Shown piece after piece: positions 27,510 through 36,211 of a DNA stretch of 64,000 nt. The notes beneath the pieces are model-generated. The model was not told the origin of the DNA. It worked only from the letters and a program-made list of their open reading frames with translations, and did no database searches. Within the stretch, counting starts at the first letter, position 1. Every line of letters starts with the position of its first letter. The stretch covers positions 2,728,001 to 2,792,000 of the forward strand of contig NZ_CP021874.1 of the NCBI RefSeq assembly GCF_002197645.1, written 5' to 3'. The position numbers were made by a program, and so were the translations under genes. Source of the DNA: Enterococcus wangshanyuanii. GTDB lineage: Bacteria; Bacillota; Bacilli; Lactobacillales; Enterococcaceae.

Positions 27510-28358
27510 TTATTTGTCCTCCTGTTGTTTTTTCATACCGCGAATAAGCGTGTCAAATTCTTTTATTGTTATCACACGAAATAGCATTTCTGCTTTTGGT
27601 AAGTTTTCATGGATATAGCGAGTTAATTGTTCACATCGTTTCTCGTTTGGCGTTATCCATACTACAAACGGAAAGACACCATTTTGTCGTTGCTCAATTC
27701 CAGAATTGAAGTAATTTATATATTGTTTGCATTTCTTTATTACTTTGATCGGTGCTTCGGTAGCTCGGTCAATTTCTAGAAAATAGACAGTCTCAAATTC
27801 TCGTTCATGAGCTGGTACTAGAGATGCAAATAAATCAGGTTTGAGGTAAAAAGAAATACCTCTTTCTGAAAACGTCCGCCAACATCTTGGCTCATGTTGA
27901 GTTTCTAGCAATTCGATTTTCTTTTGTTGGTCAAGTTCCAGTAATTTTGTATAAATTTCATTGATTGCCAACATATGTTCCAAAAATAAAATACTGGTAG
28001 GCTCATACAGTCTTTTGCGACCGGCTTTTAGTTTTGTGTTTCCTAATTTCAGCAGATTATACCCACTCGCTGAGAATGTCCAAATTTTTCCGGATGACCC
28101 ACCACGTTTTCCGCCGATTTGTTGGTCTAGGTGGTCGATGATTCCTAGCTCTTTCATTCGTTTAGTTGTTCGGTTACACGCTCGTAAACTAGCTGTTTCG
28201 TTTTTGTTTTCAGTAAAGAACACTCGGCGCAGTTGGTCACTGGTGGCAAATTTTACTTTGTGCAAATGTTCTAAGATTTCCATTTCTCGTTCGTCCAGTT
28301 TTTTTGCAATAAGTTTCAGTTCATTTTTAGAACGTCTTTTTTTATTTTCCTCATTCAT
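27510..28358 (-). CDS. Replication-relaxation family protein
   Basis: The 282-residue protein has an N-terminal winged-helix pattern (MEILEHLHKVKFATSDQLRRVFF, TTKRMKELGIIDHL) and a C-terminal nuclease-like or Rep-like alpha/beta part (YFLEIDRATEAPIKVIKKCKQYINYF). That layout matches the replic_relax family on integrative elements and plasmids, where it may act in DNA processing or replication of the excised form. It starts at ATG 28358 after GAGGGGG and heads the operon of methyltransferase and recombinase. Confidence 0.82.
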   Translation of the reverse strand: MNEENKKRRSKNELKLIAKKLDEREMEILEHLHKVKFATSDQLRRVFFTENKNETASLRACNRTTKRMKELGIIDHLDQQIGGKRGGSSGKIWTFSASGYNLLKLGNTKLKAGRKRLYEPTSILFLEHMLAINEIYTKLLELDQQKKIELLETQHEPRCWRTFSERGISFYLKPDLFASLVPAHEREFETVYFLEIDRATEAPIKVIKKCKQYINYFNSGIEQRQNGVFPFVVWITPNEKRCEQLTRYIHENLPKAEMLFRVITIKEFDTLIRGMKKQQEDK

Positions 28359-28380
28359 AATTGTTTCCCCCTCGGGAGAG

Positions 28381-28528
28381 ATATTATTTTGACATTTTTA
28401 AAGAAAATTCAAGATAATAGAGGCATCTCCCTTAAATTAGTATTTTGGTTGTTTTTCCGCTTTTAATAAGCCCTCGTTCCTTAACGGGAGTCGTCGGGCG
28501 AATCGTCAGCGAAAAAGCTTAGTAATTC
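28381..28528. other. Intergenic spacer between replic_relax and TraG-like genes
   Basis: This 148-base spacer contains a short GC-richer block (about 28463-28512) with CGTC/GACG-type repeats (TCGTCGGGCGAATCGTC) in otherwise AT-rich DNA. It could be a transfer or replication origin because of the flanking genes, but no recognised nick site was found. Confidence 0.25.
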
Positions 28529-30757
28529 TTAAGTTTTTCGTTTTTTCTTACCTAAATTCATCTCTATTTCTTCGTTATTTAATTCATTAGTTTGTGGCTC
28601 TGTTGAATTCATTAAGTCCACATATTCTTTTTCAATTTCATCAATATCTCGCCCATAAGTTTCCGCACTTCTGGCAAAAACTTCGGCTGGTAGTCGTATG
28701 CTTGGCTTTGGTGGAAAAGTTTTTCCACTCAACCAAACATTAGCAATTTTCTTTTCATTTAAAGTGGTATACACTTGATATTGAGGTAGGCTCATAAAAT
28801 CTATCTCAGTTAATTCGGGCGCGAGGTCGGCAAAAACTTTCGCGTCCGTTTTGCTTGGTGAGAAGATTATCTTTGATTTCGTATTACTTAATACAGATTC
28901 TCTTAATTCTTTGTTTAATTGTCCGAGGTGCTGATGGGCGAAAATGAAGTTTAAGCCTAAAGACCTCGCCATTTCCAGCATATTTTCAAAATCTGAACCA
29001 CTTTTCGCAATGTATTGTTGAAATTCGTCAATATAGAGCATTACTTGAGAAGTGGCTCGCTTGTCCTCTGGAAGTTCAGCACGACGCAAAGCAATATTCC
29101 AAATTGAATTTATTAGCAAACTAGCACAAAGCTTCGCAACTGTATCTCCGACCATTCCTGAGTTGAGCGGAACGAGTAAGATTTTCCCCTTGAATACATC
29201 TTCTAAATTAAATTTTGGCTGTGCTTGCCCTAAAGCACCACGAAACGCGGAACGCATTAATAGTACGTTTAAACGTCTTAAAAGTGGGGCAAGCTGTTGG
29301 TTGCGGTCTTTTTCGGATTGTGCTTCAAAGTTCGCCCAAAAGCTTTTTAAATATATATCATCTAATTTTGCAGTTAATTTGTGGCGAAAATCGGAATTTG
29401 TAAAAATCAGTGGCAAATGAAGCAATGTCATATTCTTATTTCGGGCTAGTGTGAGCAAGCCACAAGTAAGTAGTTCTTCCGTAAAGATGCCAAAGTCAGG
29501 GAAAATTCCTCGTAAGCTACTCAATACTGTTTCCGCTACTAGTTCAGGACTTTTTCCGTCAATATAAGATAGAACGTTAATTCCTAGTGGTTGATTAGAA
29601 CTAATATCCCAAATAACTACATCTTTAAGTCGGTCTTCTGGTATTCTCTGCACGATTGATTCAATCAGGCTAAATTTTGGATCAATCACGATTACGCTAC
29701 GTTTGTCTTTTTTACTTTTTTCGTTACTCCCACCCAAAGAGCAATCCTGTAAAATCAAATTTTCTAAAACAACGGATTTACCTGAGCCACTAGGTCCCGT
29801 AATGAGTGTATGCAGATTACGTAAGCTTTTATCTACTGATAAATTGAGAAGTCGTTTGTCGTCTGGATTCTCGTTTAAAGTTTCACCAAATGCTCGGATA
29901 TTTCTTGTAGGATTTTGGTAGTTTTTTGGTGGTAATAGGATTTTTGGGTGGAGTGCCTCCACACCAACAAAATCACTTTCACCAGTTGGTAGTAATATGA
30001 GGTTGGCAAGTTCGGCAACAGATAGCTTTAATGGGTAACGCCAAAGTGTTTTTGCTTGGTTAATGGCTTGTAGTTCTTCTGGTTGAATGCTCATATTTAT
30101 CCCGCTAGATTCCAGCATTTTAAGGGCAGACAACAAGCTCAAAATATAACTTCGGGCTTTGGTAGTATCCTTAGAATATGCACCTAGTCGAATAACTGTT
30201 TTAATCCGATGACTTCCAACTTTATTTTTAACGGAGCTTCTTATCTCACTGGTAGCAGTCGGTACATTTCCAGCTACGATTTGCCACCAAGAAGCAGAAG
30301 GGTCAGGCAGATTTTTCGGTAGATTTTCTGGTACAATACTTGAAGCAAGTACAATCTGCAAAACAATCTCATCTCCACTAGCTACTTGTGCCATTGTAGC
30401 AAGCGTGGTGCGCGCTAGAGCTTCGGCATTATCTGTTTTAAGAGAAAGTATCGGGCGAGTCATAGTAAGACGCTTAGCGACAGTAATAGGCTTTCTCTTA
30501 TTTGTATCTGCTTTTAATTCTTGTCCAAAATCAATTTTTCCATGTGTTTGAAATAGCTTGGCAATTTGGGAGAATTCTGTTTGTTCTGCTCCTAATAGAA
30601 AGCTTATTTTTCTGCTAGTAGCACGAACTTCAAAAATAAGTGGCTTGCGATTTTCAGTTGTCACTAGATGATTGACTAGACCTAAAACATCGTCAAATTC
30701 AAAAGGACGACGCCAGAATAGCTCATGCCAAACGAGCGTATCAATTTTATACTTCAT
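28529..30757 (-). CDS. TraG/VirD4-like DNA-transfer ATPase
   Basis: The 742-residue P-loop ATPase probably couples or pumps DNA for transfer of the element. Walker A is GPSGSGKS (~320-327), and Walker B is LYIDEFQ (~570), followed by LGLNFIFAHQHLGQL, a motif typical of conjugative coupling proteins. N-terminal residues ~1-300 are alpha/beta without a clear membrane domain. It starts at ATG 30757 after GGAGAG. No T4SS channel, VirB4 or classical relaxase is present nearby, so the element is probably mobilisable or uses a simpler route. Confidence 0.87.
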   Translation of the reverse strand: MKYKIDTLVWHELFWRRPFEFDDVLGLVNHLVTTENRKPLIFEVRATSRKISFLLGAEQTEFSQIAKLFQTHGKIDFGQELKADTNKRKPITVAKRLTMTRPILSLKTDNAEALARTTLATMAQVASGDEIVLQIVLASSIVPENLPKNLPDPSASWWQIVAGNVPTATSEIRSSVKNKVGSHRIKTVIRLGAYSKDTTKARSYILSLLSALKMLESSGINMSIQPEELQAINQAKTLWRYPLKLSVAELANLILLPTGESDFVGVEALHPKILLPPKNYQNPTRNIRAFGETLNENPDDKRLLNLSVDKSLRNLHTLITGPSGSGKSVVLENLILQDCSLGGSNEKSKKDKRSVIVIDPKFSLIESIVQRIPEDRLKDVVIWDISSNQPLGINVLSYIDGKSPELVAETVLSSLRGIFPDFGIFTEELLTCGLLTLARNKNMTLLHLPLIFTNSDFRHKLTAKLDDIYLKSFWANFEAQSEKDRNQQLAPLLRRLNVLLMRSAFRGALGQAQPKFNLEDVFKGKILLVPLNSGMVGDTVAKLCASLLINSIWNIALRRAELPEDKRATSQVMLYIDEFQQYIAKSGSDFENMLEMARSLGLNFIFAHQHLGQLNKELRESVLSNTKSKIIFSPSKTDAKVFADLAPELTEIDFMSLPQYQVYTTLNEKKIANVWLSGKTFPPKPSIRLPAEVFARSAETYGRDIDEIEKEYVDLMNSTEPQTNELNNEEIEMNLGKKKRKT

Positions 30758-30758
30758 C

Positions 30759-30971
30759 TTATTCTCTCCATTTCTGAGCTTTCCTGATTCTCAAGCCAAC
30801 TATTAGCAGAATTACGAAAACGCCTAAAAATAATAGTGGTAGCCAAACGGCAGACAATAGCCGTATACCGTAATTGATTAAAGCACAACCAACGGCGAAC
30901 ATGATGGTGTATGAAAATAGTTTTTTCATTGGGTTCACGCCCTTTTCTTTGCCTTGATTTTGTTTTGTCAT
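30759..30971 (-). CDS. Small two-helix membrane protein of the mobile element
   Basis: The 70-residue protein ends one base before the TraG-like start. Two hydrophobic segments (LFSYTIMFAVGCALINYGI and VWLPLLFLGVFVILLIVGL) are flanked by basic residues. It starts at ATG 30971 after AAAGGAC (spacing is long); ATG 30929 is an alternative. It may provide the membrane anchor that the neighbouring soluble-looking ATPase lacks. A longer overlapping frame to 31116 is rejected because its sequence lacks such a pattern. Confidence 0.65.
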   Translation of the reverse strand: MTKQNQGKEKGVNPMKKLFSYTIMFAVGCALINYGIRLLSAVWLPLLFLGVFVILLIVGLRIRKAQKWRE

Positions 30972-31144
30972 TATTCATATCAGTCCTTTCTTTTAGTGAA
31001 TAACTTTTCCATTTCAACACACAAAAGCAAAATTGAAAATGGTAAAATTTGGCTACTTTTGTAGCGGTTAGACAAGGGCTACTAAAGAGAAAAATCCATT
31101 TAAGGGTAGCTAACACACCATGTTGTAGAAATTATCTTTTAAGG

Positions 31145-31177
31145 ATATAGGCGCAACTTTGAGCGTTGCGCCTATAT
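31145..31177. terminator. Strong 13-bp hairpin
   Basis: ATATAGGCGCAAC pairs with GTTGCGCCTATAT around TTTGAGC. It lies downstream of the 31186-31431 gene on the - strand. No long T-run follows on that strand, so it may be a partial terminator or RNA-stabilising hairpin. Confidence 0.6.
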
Positions 31178-31185
31178 TTCATTTT

Positions 31186-31431
31186 TTATTTATGACGTAA
31201 AAATTCATCCATCATAGCTCTTCGGGTGGCAAAAGCATCTGCATCTAAGTCAGATTTTTGTTGGAGTAAAGAGGCATAGAATTGTTCTTCTTCGGTATAT
31301 TCTGGTTCATTATCTACTGGTTTGTTTTTCTTGAACAAGTCAGAAATAAACAAATAAGCGATTAGTCCAGTACTAATAACACCAGCTGTTAAAAAGAAGA
31401 ACATTAAGGCATTTACGATATCAAAGTGCAT
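31186..31431 (-). CDS. Small membrane protein of the mobile element
   Basis: The 81-residue protein has one membrane segment (residues ~8-29, ALMFFFLTAGVISTGLIAYLFI) and a charged cytoplasmic tail with EEEQFYASLLQQKSDLDADAFATRR. It begins at ATG 31431 after AGGAGGAAAT, one base after the upstream gene's end. It is part of the module ending with the TraG-like ATPase. Function is unknown. Confidence 0.66.
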   Translation of the reverse strand: MHFDIVNALMFFFLTAGVISTGLIAYLFISDLFKKNKPVDNEPEYTEEEQFYASLLQQKSDLDADAFATRRAMMDEFLRHK

Positions 31432-31432
31432 A

Positions 31433-31741
31433 TTAATTTCCTCCTAGTCTGTTGTTTGCTCGAATAGTGTATTCATCTACGATCATCTTGAGACGTGGTT
31501 CGGCAGTTGGCGCCATATCAGACAGTTGTTGCTCTAACATGGATAAATTAGCGATATTGTTCATTGCTGTATTTGTGATAAGCGACATGCCATTCTCAAT
31601 CATATTCTTTCTGACAACGGCACGTACCACCTCACATGAATCTTTGTGAATTTGACGTTTCGCAGCGGTTGGCATATGGTCAGTTGAAAAATTACTTGGT
31701 GACAATGCAGTTGATAAATCATTTTGCTCTTGGTTGTTCAT
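31433..31741 (-). CDS. Small helical protein of the mobile element
   Basis: The 102-residue soluble, mostly helical protein (AAKRQIHKDSCEVVRAVVRKNMIEN, NTAMNNIANLSMLEQQL) starts at ATG 31741 after GAGG. It heads the - strand gene set that includes the small membrane proteins and the TraG-like ATPase. No family was recognised. Confidence 0.62.
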   Translation of the reverse strand: MNNQEQNDLSTALSPSNFSTDHMPTAAKRQIHKDSCEVVRAVVRKNMIENGMSLITNTAMNNIANLSMLEQQLSDMAPTAEPRLKMIVDEYTIRANNRLGGN

Positions 31742-31879
31742 TTTTATAGCCTCATTTCAATTTTTATTTTAAGCATTCGCGAATTGCTTGAGATCATCAT
31801 AAAACAGAAAAAAGCTCCTATGTAAAACAGGAGGTAAAAAGGAAGATTTGTAATATTTCAAAAATCAGTATTAAGTCTG

Positions 31880-32356
31880 ATGAATAATTATGTTAGACAT
31901 GCTACCTTCTATTCGTGGAGCAAGAAAGGAAAATTAAAAGGACTTAATAAAGAGCTGTTTAATGACTTGGTTGCTGATTTAGTGTTATTGAAAAAAGGAG
32001 AGGGGTTTACTTTTTTACGCTTAAATAAAGTACCGACTTTTAGGAAAGTTATGAATTGTGAAGATGAGGAATTTAGAAAGACGAAAATACGATTTGTTCA
32101 GTTGATAAAACTATTACCAGATGGTGTGGCGCAAGTTTCTTTATTAGCTGGATATGGTCTATTGATGGAGTATAAAGAGAAAAAAACACTAAAGGAAAGA
32201 CGCTTAAAATTAATGAGAACGCTATCTATAAGTTATGATACTCTGGAAGAAATTGAATGGATATCGATACAGGAGTTGGCCAAATATATTTTCGATATAA
32301 AAGAGAATGAGGAAAACTTTCTTTGGCTAAGGAAATCAAGTACTTATCATTTTTAA
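31880..32356 (+). CDS. Hypothetical protein, 158 residues
   Basis: The frame is the only + strand gene between the mobile element and the HTH/Rel operon. The product is helical and basic (FYSWSKKGKLKGLNKELFNDLVADLVLLKKG, KEKKTLKERRLKLMRTLS) and has no clear domain. The ATG at 31880 lacks a good ribosome binding site. It converges with the Rel-like gene at a shared bidirectional terminator. Confidence 0.55.
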   Translation: MNNYVRHATFYSWSKKGKLKGLNKELFNDLVADLVLLKKGEGFTFLRLNKVPTFRKVMNCEDEEFRKTKIRFVQLIKLLPDGVAQVSLLAGYGLLMEYKEKKTLKERRLKLMRTLSISYDTLEEIEWISIQELAKYIFDIKENEENFLWLRKSSTYHF

Positions 32357-32360
32357 TAAA

Positions 32361-32424
32361 AACATACTAAGATTAAAGGGTAGACTCATTTGTCAACGAG
32401 TTTACCCTTTAATCTTAGTATGTT
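32361..32424. terminator. Perfect 22-bp bidirectional terminator
   Basis: The arms at 32361-32382 and 32403-32424 are exact reverse complements (AACATACTAAG...), with a ~20-base loop. A-runs and T-runs lie outside the stems. It sits between two convergent genes and can serve both. Confidence 0.85.
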
Positions 32425-32428
32425 TTAC

Positions 32429-33967
32429 CTATTCATTATTTTTATACTTTGATACATACATAGTTGAGATTTCATTGAAAAACTCAATAGCAATTTGCTG
32501 ACGTATTTCTATCCATTCAGAATTAGAAGCAGTTTCTCTAATTTTTTCTTTAAATCCTTGTATAGTACCGTCGCCATAAGTGATTGAAAAATATGAAACA
32601 AGACTATTTATTGCTGTGTCTGTTTCTAAATATTTAAACCAATTAAACTTTGGCTTGACTCTCTCGGAGGTTTTGATTTCGAAGCGTTCTTTTTGATAGT
32701 TTAAGTCGCCAAGTTTTACTCTCTTATCAATTTCTCTTATTCCAAGAGTTTCCTTTTCTATTGCATAAACTATTTCTAAGGACAGTGCTGACTTGACATC
32801 AATGCTAAAGACTAGATCATGAAAAGTCATATTCTTATTCGATATTGGAAATTCTTGTTCTGCAACATTAATTAGATCTTTTTCTTTTCTAATGCTATTC
32901 TTTTGAGTGTTAAAATATCCTCGTTCTTTGGTGTAAAAACTTTCTTCTGTATCTAGTACTATTCTGTATGAAAAATCTGCGTAGTCTTTGTCAAAATTTG
33001 ATATAATCGCACATATAGAATCGCTTTCTATATGTGAATGAAACAAACGTTTGATATAGAAACCATCACCAATACTTCTTATGAACTGAGAAAAATCCTG
33101 AAAAAGATCTTCTGAATTAAGACGTCTATTAAAAATAACTCGGACGTTCAACAGTGGTGTTGGTGGAGTATCTCCTCGTTTTGCTACTAAATTGCTAAAT
33201 TCTTCTAGCTCAAGTGGTGAAAGATTATAGAACTTTACAATTATCTTTTGTAAATTCTTAAACGTAAAACGTTTCTCAATACTTTGCAAAATAGCTTGTT
33301 TAAAACTATTTATTGCTAATGGAGTTTTTTGATTTTTGTGCCGACTTTCCTCAATTGCTCTTGTAAGAGTTTTATAGTTTTTTTTCTCTTTTATTGACAT
33401 TTCGATATTTTTAAGTTTTTTATAAAAGAAATTAGCATGTTCTCTTATTTCATTCAAATGAGGATAAAAGACTTCTTTTTCAAATGCAGACCACTTATCT
33501 TCTAAATAATAGGGGTCTTTTTTGGGATTATTTAAATTATCAAGTGAGGTAGCCAATTGTATATAAATAGTTTCTTTCTTATCTCTTTTAAAATTAAAAG
33601 TAATATCATTTACAAGTTCCATAACTTTAGAAACAATTGATTTTTCAATTCTCTCACTGTATACATGACCTTTAACTTTGGTATATAAAATTCGTTCTAA
33701 TTTTTCTGGATACATCTCAGTTTTTTCAAGAACATCATGCAAAAGTGTAGCAAGAATAACAACATCATCAAAATGCAAGTTCAATAGAAATCTTGCTGAT
33801 CTAAGAGGATGACAAATGAATTTTTCTCCTGTCTCCCTATAATCTCCTTCATGAGCTTCATAAGCAATATTATATACAATTGAAAAAAGCTCTAAATTTC
33901 TCCCTTGAGCAAGACATTCTTTTGAAAAATCTAAAAAGAGTGTCTCGTGTAAATTATTTTCAGCCAT
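32429..33967 (-). CDS. RelA/SpoT-like protein with degenerate HD and synthetase regions and a TGS domain
   Basis: The 512-residue protein follows the Rel layout. N-terminal HD: ETGEKFICHPLRSARFLL (H53) and LLHDVLEK (H77, D78), at the same residue numbers as in classical Rel enzymes. But the ED catalytic pair is E81-K82, and the LADRLHN metal motif appears as LATSLDN (T140), so hydrolase activity is doubtful. Residues ~215-345 keep only a hint of the synthetase (VRVIFNRRLN) without RxKxxxS or GYxSLH. Residues ~395-450 resemble TGS (DLVFSIDVKSALSLEIVYAIEKE) followed by NWFKYLETDTAINS, as in Rel (DWLKFV.T..AR). It overlaps the upstream HTH gene by eight bases. Confidence 0.75.
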   Translation of the reverse strand: MAENNLHETLFLDFSKECLAQGRNLELFSIVYNIAYEAHEGDYRETGEKFICHPLRSARFLLNLHFDDVVILATLLHDVLEKTEMYPEKLERILYTKVKGHVYSERIEKSIVSKVMELVNDITFNFKRDKKETIYIQLATSLDNLNNPKKDPYYLEDKWSAFEKEVFYPHLNEIREHANFFYKKLKNIEMSIKEKKNYKTLTRAIEESRHKNQKTPLAINSFKQAILQSIEKRFTFKNLQKIIVKFYNLSPLELEEFSNLVAKRGDTPPTPLLNVRVIFNRRLNSEDLFQDFSQFIRSIGDGFYIKRLFHSHIESDSICAIISNFDKDYADFSYRIVLDTEESFYTKERGYFNTQKNSIRKEKDLINVAEQEFPISNKNMTFHDLVFSIDVKSALSLEIVYAIEKETLGIREIDKRVKLGDLNYQKERFEIKTSERVKPKFNWFKYLETDTAINSLVSYFSITYGDGTIQGFKEKIRETASNSEWIEIRQQIAIEFFNEISTMYVSKYKNNE

Positions 33968-35009
33968 TCGCTACATCACCTTCATTTATGTCTAAGGCCT
34001 TATCACTGTCAATTATACTGAACATTTTTTTATCAACTGTGCCACCACCAAGAGAAATATTATATACTTTTTTATTTGTTTGAAAATCTGCAAAACTATT
34101 GACTAGCGATTCAATTGCTTGATTTCGTAATTTATCAGAATCGAGATAGGAATAGTTTTGACTTGTTTCGACTAATATTTTGATATAGTCCTCCTCAATT
34201 TCGTCTTCTTTGTTAACCGAAGTGAAAGTCGTATTTTGAGTTAGGGATAAAATATCCACCAATTCTTCTTCTGACTCAGCTGATAATAATTTATTTGATA
34301 AAGCAACAAAAGAAGTATAAGGAGAGCAACCTGTTCCTTGTAAGGGCAAAGAAGACTGTAAACCTGCACCACCAATATATTTATTTCGTATTCCTTTTGG
34401 AATTTCAAAGAGTAAGCTCATTTCTTTTTCAACATTACTTAGATGAATAGAGAAATTTCGTTCATATCTTAAAATTTCGCCTATGTATTTGTCATATTTT
34501 TTCATGTTATTTTCAAAAACATTATCGAACATTGACGAGATATCCTTTACGTTAATTTCGTCATTCCTTAAATTGAAGATAGCCTTTATTTCTGAGTTCT
34601 TTTCTACTTTTAATAATGCCTTTTTTAATTTCACGGGTCTGTTTTCTACTTGTATAATATAATAGAGTACATAAAATTGTTTAAATCTAAGCTTTGAACA
34701 ATCAATTTCATCATAATTTTCTTCTATAAAGTAGAAAGGATTTAAAAGATCAGAAACAGTTACTTTAATATTGATAAGCTTTTTCCTATTTGAGTTTTGA
34801 AATAGAAAACTTATGTTTTCGCAAATTCTCTCTAGTGTATCTAAACTAGGATTTGATCCTTGCTTATTGTTTAGTAATTTAGAGAAAGCACTTTCAGCAA
34901 GTGCTTGCTTAGTTCCATTACCTTCACAGATTTGCAAGTTAGTAAAACGTCCTACCAGTTTGATTTGTTGTAGATTTTTACTTAAGATAGAGTTTATATT
35001 TTCACCCAT
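33960..35009 (-). CDS. HTH (XRE-like) protein, partner of the Rel-like gene
   Basis: The 349-residue protein has a likely XRE-type domain near residues 25-75 (TKQALAESAFSKLLNNKQGSNPSLDTLERICENI). The remaining part is a mix of charged helices and a Gly-rich loop (YIGGAGLQSSLPLQGTG) without a recognised domain. ATG 35009 is preceded by GTGGGTGG; the frame is open ~13 codons more. Its stop overlaps the Rel-like start, so the two are one operon. It may repress the operon, sense a trigger, or both; that is inference. Confidence 0.68.
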   Translation of the reverse strand: MGENINSILSKNLQQIKLVGRFTNLQICEGNGTKQALAESAFSKLLNNKQGSNPSLDTLERICENISFLFQNSNRKKLINIKVTVSDLLNPFYFIEENYDEIDCSKLRFKQFYVLYYIIQVENRPVKLKKALLKVEKNSEIKAIFNLRNDEINVKDISSMFDNVFENNMKKYDKYIGEILRYERNFSIHLSNVEKEMSLLFEIPKGIRNKYIGGAGLQSSLPLQGTGCSPYTSFVALSNKLLSAESEEELVDILSLTQNTTFTSVNKEDEIEEDYIKILVETSQNYSYLDSDKLRNQAIESLVNSFADFQTNKKVYNISLGGGTVDKKMFSIIDSDKALDINEGDVANG

Positions 35010-35246
35010 ACTTTCCACCCACTTTCTTTTAACATGCTTATTATACAATATAAAAAATATGTTTTAAAGGATGAATATGCTCTAAGGAGCAAAAAAATAC
35101 TTTATTTTACATATATATCGATAATTCCTCTGGTTCCCATTGACTTATTCAATGTCGAAATATATACTTATAATCAAAGAAGGGGGGGTGTAAATTGTGT
35201 CTTCAGATTGTACTACTTAAGCATCTTGCGAAAGGAGATATTCATA

Positions 35247-35489
35247 ATGAAGAAAATACTTGAGTGGTTGGAAAATATCTTAGAGGGGTTCCTACAAACT
35301 GTTGGTGGAACGATTTTTGGATGGGGTGCACATTTGATAACTGAATATCCTGTAGTTGCTATCACAATAGTAGCAATAATAGCGTTTACTGCACTGAATA
35401 TTATCAAAAGAAAAGAACGAGAAAAAAGACGTCTCAATTTACAGAGACGCCGAAACAGAACCGTTAAGAAAAAGAATCGTCGAAAATGA
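35247..35489 (+). CDS. Small basic membrane protein
   Basis: The 80-residue protein starts at ATG 35247 after AAAGGAGATATT. One membrane segment (VVAITIVAIIAFTALNII) is flanked by an amphipathic N-terminal helix (ILEWLENILEGFLQTVGGTI) and a very basic tail (KRKEREKRRLNLQRRRN). The profile is compatible with a membrane-active or nucleic-acid-binding peptide. A longer upstream frame has no site. It is followed by a terminator. Confidence 0.6.
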   Translation: MKKILEWLENILEGFLQTVGGTIFGWGAHLITEYPVVAITIVAIIAFTALNIIKRKEREKRRLNLQRRRNRTVKKKNRRK

Positions 35490-35509
35490 TTTTTCTTAAG
35501 CGGTGATAG

Positions 35510-35540
35510 ATAGATCATCTTTTAGATGGTCTATTTTTTT
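35510..35540 (+). terminator. Intrinsic terminator
   Basis: ATAGATCATCT pairs with AGATGGTCTAT (one G-T pair) over a three-base loop, followed by seven Ts. It ends the small membrane gene at 35247-35489. Confidence 0.78.
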
Positions 35541-35556
35541 GGTACTTCCTCCTAAC

Positions 35557-35570
35557 CGAACGTTCGTTCG
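35557..35570. promoter_or_regulatory. Near-consensus LexA (SOS) box without an intact gene
   Basis: CGAACGTTCGTTCG matches the Gram-positive LexA consensus CGAAC-N4-GTTCG. A - strand AGGAGG follows it at about 35547-35552, yet no start codon or ORF comes next, because the terminator of the converging gene is there. It looks like the leader of a lost SOS-controlled gene. The rest of 35571-35948 shows no supported gene. Confidence 0.5.
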
Positions 35571-35948
35571 ACGTAAGGACTCTTACATAGTATAACATTT
35601 AAGTAAAAGATGCAAGAGCAAAATCTATACAGTTTCTATTTTAGCTGTTTTAACTACGAACGTCAAGTAATCATGCTTTACGTAAGTAAACATGATTTTC
35701 TTTCATGACTAACAAAATTCTTACAAGTAGCAAGAATCTCGCCATCAATACTCCGTTCTTCGTAAACTTTAGTCCAGCCTTTATCTTTAGAAAACTCTAT
35801 TTCTCCTGTGACATTTTCTCTCTAATATCCTAATGAGGCATTAAAAGCTTGTCCTCTATTTAATATTTTATCCGTATCATACCTAATACTGTTATTTGAT
35901 TGGTCAAACCTAATTAGCAGCAATCCACAATAAGTGCCTGAACTATGT

Positions 35949-36038
35949 TCATAATGATCGCTTTATTTTTTTCCGAAGATACAGTCCGCTACCTAAAATT
36001 AATACGATTATTATAATACCCAACTCAATTATCCTCAT
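35949..36038 (-). CDS. Candidate 29-residue membrane peptide
   Basis: ATG 36038 to TGA 35949 encodes a hydrophobic stretch (IIELGIIIIVLILGSGLYL) plus a basic tail (RKKIKRSL). Its start lies 14 bases inside the upstream small gene. The pattern resembles small membrane peptides, including some type I toxins, but there is no recognised homologue or strong ribosome binding site. Confidence 0.3.
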   Translation of the reverse strand: MRIIELGIIIIVLILGSGLYLRKKIKRSL

Positions 36039-36189
36039 TATTATTCATATGCTCTTCATTTTCCTTTTTCTGTGTCTGCATGTCCATTTTCTTCTGGACT
36101 GCATTGTAGCCCTTGCTAGATATTACACCGAATATCTTCGGAAGAAGTGCCATTAGTAGTATTGATGCTATTAGTAAAACTTCTTTCAT
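36025..36189 (-). CDS. Small membrane protein, 54 residues
   Basis: ATG 36189 follows TGGAGGATAAT, a strong site. The product has an N-terminal membrane segment (VLLIASILLMALLPKIFGVI) and a charged coiled tail (NAVQKKMDMQTQKKENEE). It is the last well-supported gene of a - strand run of membrane proteins. Function is unknown. Confidence 0.6.
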   Translation of the reverse strand: MKEVLLIASILLMALLPKIFGVISSKGYNAVQKKMDMQTQKKENEEHMNNNEDN

Positions 36190-36211
36190 AATATTATCCT
36201 CCAGTATTTAA

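Noticed and set aside
28381..28528. A defined oriT
   Set aside because: The spacer has a GC-richer repeat-containing block, but no recognised nick consensus or adjacent relaxase.
30754..31116. A 120-residue - strand ORF beside the TraG-like gene
   Set aside because: It overlaps the better-supported two-helix membrane protein in another frame and has no good start site.
35949..36038. A confirmed type I toxin
   Set aside because: The hydrophobic plus basic pattern alone is weak; there is no antisense RNA structure like that at the par locus.
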